The position numbers were made by a program, and so were the translations under genes. A stretch of 64,000 nt of DNA. Source: Sapria himalayana. Lineage: Eukaryota; Streptophyta; Magnoliopsida; Malpighiales; Rafflesiaceae. The DNA lies in contig JAREIK010000801.1 in the NCBI GenBank assembly GCA_029783825.1, positions 7,539,571 through 7,603,570 on the forward strand. The letters are read 5' to 3'. Below the pieces are notes generated by a model. The model did no database searches and was not told where the DNA came from. It worked only from the letters and a program-made list of their open reading frames with translations. Below are positions 60,228 to 64,000 of the stretch, piece by piece. How positions within the stretch are numbered: position 1 is the stretch's first letter; each line of letters begins with the position of its first letter.

Positions 60228-62446
60228 GTAAAAGTCTTCATCATGTCAGGATGCCTAACCCAAATCTTGTAATGGTACAAGCTATCATGGTAAGAAGTAG
60301 CAGGCCATGATGGGCTTGAAGAAATGGCCTGACATGCCATCCTATAACTTGTCATATTAAAATGAACAACAAGATCATGGGTCATGATTTTATAAGTGTG
60401 ACATGTGACTCATGACCTAGCTTGGCCTAGGCACCTATTTTAACAAAATGGCTAGAATGATTTTTTTAATTTTTTGAAGTCTTCATGTCCAAAGTCAAAA
60501 TAAATATCAATAATTCTAATTTATATATATATATTTTTATCTCTCATCTTTTTTGTCTCTTAAATTTCTTTTTATAAATTATGAATTCTGACTTTCAATA
60601 ATTATAAGTTTAAAGACATCTAATGAGTAATAATGTTGCATATGATAAGTATTACAAGGTTGGTGTATTCAATTTTTATTATTTAATTTAATCATTCTCT
60701 TCCTTATATTTTTTATTTATAATATGAAATTATTTTTATATAATATATAATGAAAACACAAGAGAACATGTACAAATTTTAGTTCAATGTAAATAATATA
60801 AAATAATATATAGTTACAAAATTAGTATATTAGATTATAAATAAAAATTTTCATGTAAATCGTGCTTCTTATATTTTTAACTAAATAGTACAAGTTATTT
60901 TAAAATTAATATCATCCTCAAAAAAAGATATTTGTTCTTTTTAAAATTATTTTTATTTTTCTAATGAATTCAAAAATTTTAAACTATATGTAAATTAGTC
61001 GGTTCAAAAAAGAGAAAAAAAATCATTATGTTATCCAATATCATTAGAATTCTACAAACCTAATGTGATTATGTGATTATATTTTAATTAAATTTTCAAA
61101 TAGTAAAACTACTAAAATTATAATAAATTTGATAGGTTGGGATATATTTGTTTTTTTTAATGTTCATGAAGATTTTAATGAGATCACTAATATGTTTTCT
61201 TCGTATATATACTCATACACATGTTAGTATGCTTAACTATATTTGAACTATGTAGTATAAGGATCAACCATTTTTTATTGAAACATGTACATAAATAAAA
61301 ACATTGAATTATTGGATGACTGTTCCATCACCATATTAGTTAGCTGCTTGTATGGATCTAAAGATTAAATTTGAAAGCATAAAAAATATTTTAAATATCA
61401 TAGCTATTTACATAAACCTATCAACCGAACAAGAGGGTAATAAACACACATAATTAAATAACTTGCATAACAATTATTGAATTATAGTCAGGCTTTGAGT
61501 ATAGACATAGAGACTATATTGGGAAACAAGGACTTATCTATTTAGTTAGTGATGGGGAAATGATGAATAATATGTCGAATAGGAGTTAGTTGTCTCGATA
61601 CTTAGATATTACTTACTATTCAATCCTATCACATAACAATAACAAGAACCTTGATATTTTACAATTATAAAAATCTATTAAGTCCACCTATCCCTTATTG
61701 TCTAAGATGGCATGAGATTTATTAACTCCTCCAGTGTCAAGCATAGCATTGGAGTCAACCTTTACTATTGTAGTCAATGTCATTTCAGATAGGAGATCAA
61801 GACTACAACCATCATTGAGATACTAGCATATATATAGGATTGAAAGGATTCAAGATTGGGCATCCAGTGTAGGGCTGGAAAGAGAGCGTAAGAATTAATG
61901 GTAGTTGATGACTCATGTGACTTAGAGGATGTTGAGGCTATCACTAGTGATACCATCAAATACTTACATGATAATTTTCATATAAACACCAATTGGCATT
62001 GGGAATGATAATTGTTAATTTATCTTTGGATAATAAATTTATTTTATCGTGTTTGTTTATATTATTTTTATTTTTGTTTATCATTTTTTTGATGATGTCA
62101 TGATAAATATTTTTTTCATTACATACAAATGTCACATGTAATATTATTGTATTTTTTCATATTTTTATTTGTGCATTGTGAATTTGTGATTTACATACTA
62201 ATCAAAAACCAGCACGACCTAGTTCCCAGCATGACCTGCACAACTCGACATGGCTTAGCACAAACCAGCTTGATTCTACTCAGACTCATGATGGTCGGGC
62301 AATGTTGGGATGGGCAAAACACAAGTCATTTCATGCCAAGCATGACATGACTGCCACATCAGGTCGTGCCCATCAAGCATGATGGCCTGACTGGGCCACC
62401 TAAAAATGGGTCGTGTTGGCACGACATGACCCATCTGATACCTCTA
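60228..62446 (+). mobile_element. Decayed hAT transposon, plus strand
   Basis: The 3' end is clear (CCCATCTGATACCTCTA ending at 62,446, preceded by GC-richer GGTCGTG/CACGACATGACC sequence). A likely 5' terminus TAAAAGTCTTCATCATGTCAGG is at 60,228, followed by CATG-rich subterminal sequence to about 60,440. No matching target duplication was found, so the 5' limit is tentative. At 2.2 kb it is shorter than the other copies and lacks the N-terminal half of the transposase. Confidence 0.75.
61118..61990 (+). pseudogene. hAT transposase remnant, C-terminal part
   Basis: Similar to 50,610-51,500 of the best copy. PSPY.LAACMDLKIKFE is near 61,325-61,375, SRYLDITYYSILSHNNNKNLDILQ near 61,590-61,665, and LLTPPVSSIALE near 61,720-61,755. 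VVNVISDRRSRLQP follows near 61,770-61,810. In-frame stops occur at positions expected for Trp, for example in the QWWKS and KDW contexts. The zinc finger and catalytic core are not recognisable upstream. Confidence 0.82.
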
Positions 62447-64000
62447 GAAATTACCAAAGTTATGGTTATTCTCAATGGCATGACCTTTTATTTTAGAGAT
62501 TAATTGTCTTGGTCATAGCTATTCTCAATGCCATAATATTTAGTTCTAAAGGACAACTAACTAGGCTTCATCATTCATCACCACCATGACTTTGGTATCC
62601 CAAAGAAGACTTGATGAGATATGAAAGTCATGACCTCAAGCCAACTTCACAACTTCTAATTGAAAGCATCGCATAGATATCTCGAAATATTTAAGTAACA
62701 CTTAGAGAAAATATAAAAAGGAGAGAGAATAATTGAATTTCAAACCAATAAACTACAAAAAACTTAGAAGGCATTATTCTAATCCTCACATAGGAAAAAA
62801 AATCAAGGTAACATGATAAAGTTTAATTGGGTTTTAAGTTTTGACAATTAGATTTATTTTTGGACTTGCATTTGGAACCCTTGATTCACATGTGATGTCT
62901 CACAACATAATTCCTACAAAATCCTATTCAATATTAGGCTAAATTAATATAAATGGTTGAGTTATGTACTTATGATGTGATGATATGTTATTATTGAATT
63001 ATTAATATTTGTATTAATGTGTATTGTAGAATATTGATGGATATGGATGTGTTATAAAACCAAAATTTAGGCTTTTTTCTATATCATAAGCCCATGTATG
63101 TTGCTCATGGTAGATGGTGATATGTATATTACATGATACATTCACATAGTATGATAAGAAAGTAGTGACATCCCTTCTCATCTTAAAGTATGAGATAAAT
63201 CTGTGTGAAAACCAAAGGCTGAGGTAAGTTTAAGCATTATGAATATGATACTTATGAAAATAAAATTATGAGCACATTTATAATCAATCCATTATAGATA
63301 TTTTAGAAGAACTAACCTCGAGTAATATGGTGATTAAGTAGAATATTTAATCTAGGAGCTTTACCATATTGTATGAGTTATGTGTCAATTATGATGTATG
63401 GTGATTGATAAGTCATGAGGCATATGCAAAAAAAGGTAAACCATGTAGTAGTGACATCTCTATGAGTCAAATTCTCTTATATGTTTTCCATAGATAAGAT
63501 TCATTAGAAGTTATATGTTAATTTTCATGAGTATAGTGCTTATGAAATCAAAAACATAAAAATATTTATTACCACATTATCTTGCATCTTTAAGATATTA
63601 GAGGTTGAAAAATAGAAATATATATTTAAAGTAATTGTCAAGAGAAGCTAATGATTTTCCTAAAAGGAGTAGACATGCAAATAACTCATGAACAAAATGA
63701 TATGTTGCTTCGATAACTAAAAATAGAGGGGATAATTACGAAAGGTTTATCCTTCATAGCGATTTTCTAAGAATGATATCCATCTTGTATGCCAAGAAAG
63801 TACTTGGACTTTATCATATTAATTTATACTTAATTTAATAATTAAACACAACATTGACCAAACACTAGAAGTAGTATCATTACCCACAAGAAAGTGAACC
63901 AATCCTATAGTTTAAGTATCTTTCTAAAAACTCAACTTTATCAACTCAACTTGGGTAATAGTTAATTCACTATTGATTGGTTGAACTACCAACTCAATCT
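62447..64000. other. Unassigned region at the window end
   Basis: AT-rich, with no convincing coding frame. A TATAAAAAGGAGAGAG segment near 62,708-62,727 has the look of an LTR promoter, and weakly similar blocks about 290 bases apart (near 63,165 and 63,450, sharing GTAGTGACATC) hint at an old duplication. Neither is enough for a call. Confidence 0.4.

Noticed and set aside
61118..62446. Functional hAT at the right side of the window
   Set aside because: Stops and loss of the N-terminal half show it is a remnant.

Overview
This window is AT-rich plant nuclear DNA that consists almost entirely of transposable elements around one recognisable host gene. The elements are seed-plant types: Ty1/copia and Ty3/gypsy retrotransposons primed by initiator tRNA-Met, Ac-like hAT transposons with BED zinc fingers, and GC-rich hAT miniature elements starting TAGAGGTGTCAAA. 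The host gene is the plant minor-spliceosome protein U11/U12-48K. The species cannot be named from sequence alone. I saw no tRNA, rRNA or CRISPR array.

Bases 1-20,857 are one giant inverted repeat. The left arm (1-10,254, running off the window edge) and right arm (10,479-20,857 or beyond) are nearly identical and are separated by only 224 bases. From the outside in, each arm holds a hAT-type terminal fragment, an AT microsatellite, a long AT-rich decayed stretch, a hAT-like terminal cassette, a decayed copia element with a 367-bp hAT miniature element inside it, and the 5' end of a hAT element cut into that copia's 3' LTR. The fold-back point lies inside the hAT element, at an A tract in its first coding exon.

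From 20,961 to about 24,850 is a strongly decayed hAT copy on the minus strand. A clean 436-bp hAT miniature element follows at 25,156-25,591. Then comes one large exon of U11/U12-48K (27,020 down to 25,720, minus strand), ending at a consensus splice donor; no later exon is visible. Upstream of the gene are a GAGCTCGA-type repeat and a solo or broken gypsy LTR.

From 28,415 to 44,157 is a nest: a minus-strand hAT is split by a 12-kb copia element, whose 5' LTR is itself split by a second hAT (32,604-36,242). A palindromic Mutator-like miniature element sits in the outer hAT. From 44,158 to 52,768 is a minus-strand Ty3/gypsy element lacking its 3' end, split in its leader by the best preserved hAT of the window (48,630-52,315, with perfect 8-bp target duplications).

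The last 11 kb is mostly decayed: two Tat-like gypsy fragments in opposite orientations, a plus-strand hAT remnant (to 62,446), and stretches in which I recognise nothing.

All element genes seen here are broken, so no autonomous element is apparent. The most interesting object is the 10-kb inverted duplication nucleated in a hAT 5' end. Both hAT promoter ends point into the short loop, which resembles the known design of Mu killer in maize; that role is an inference here.
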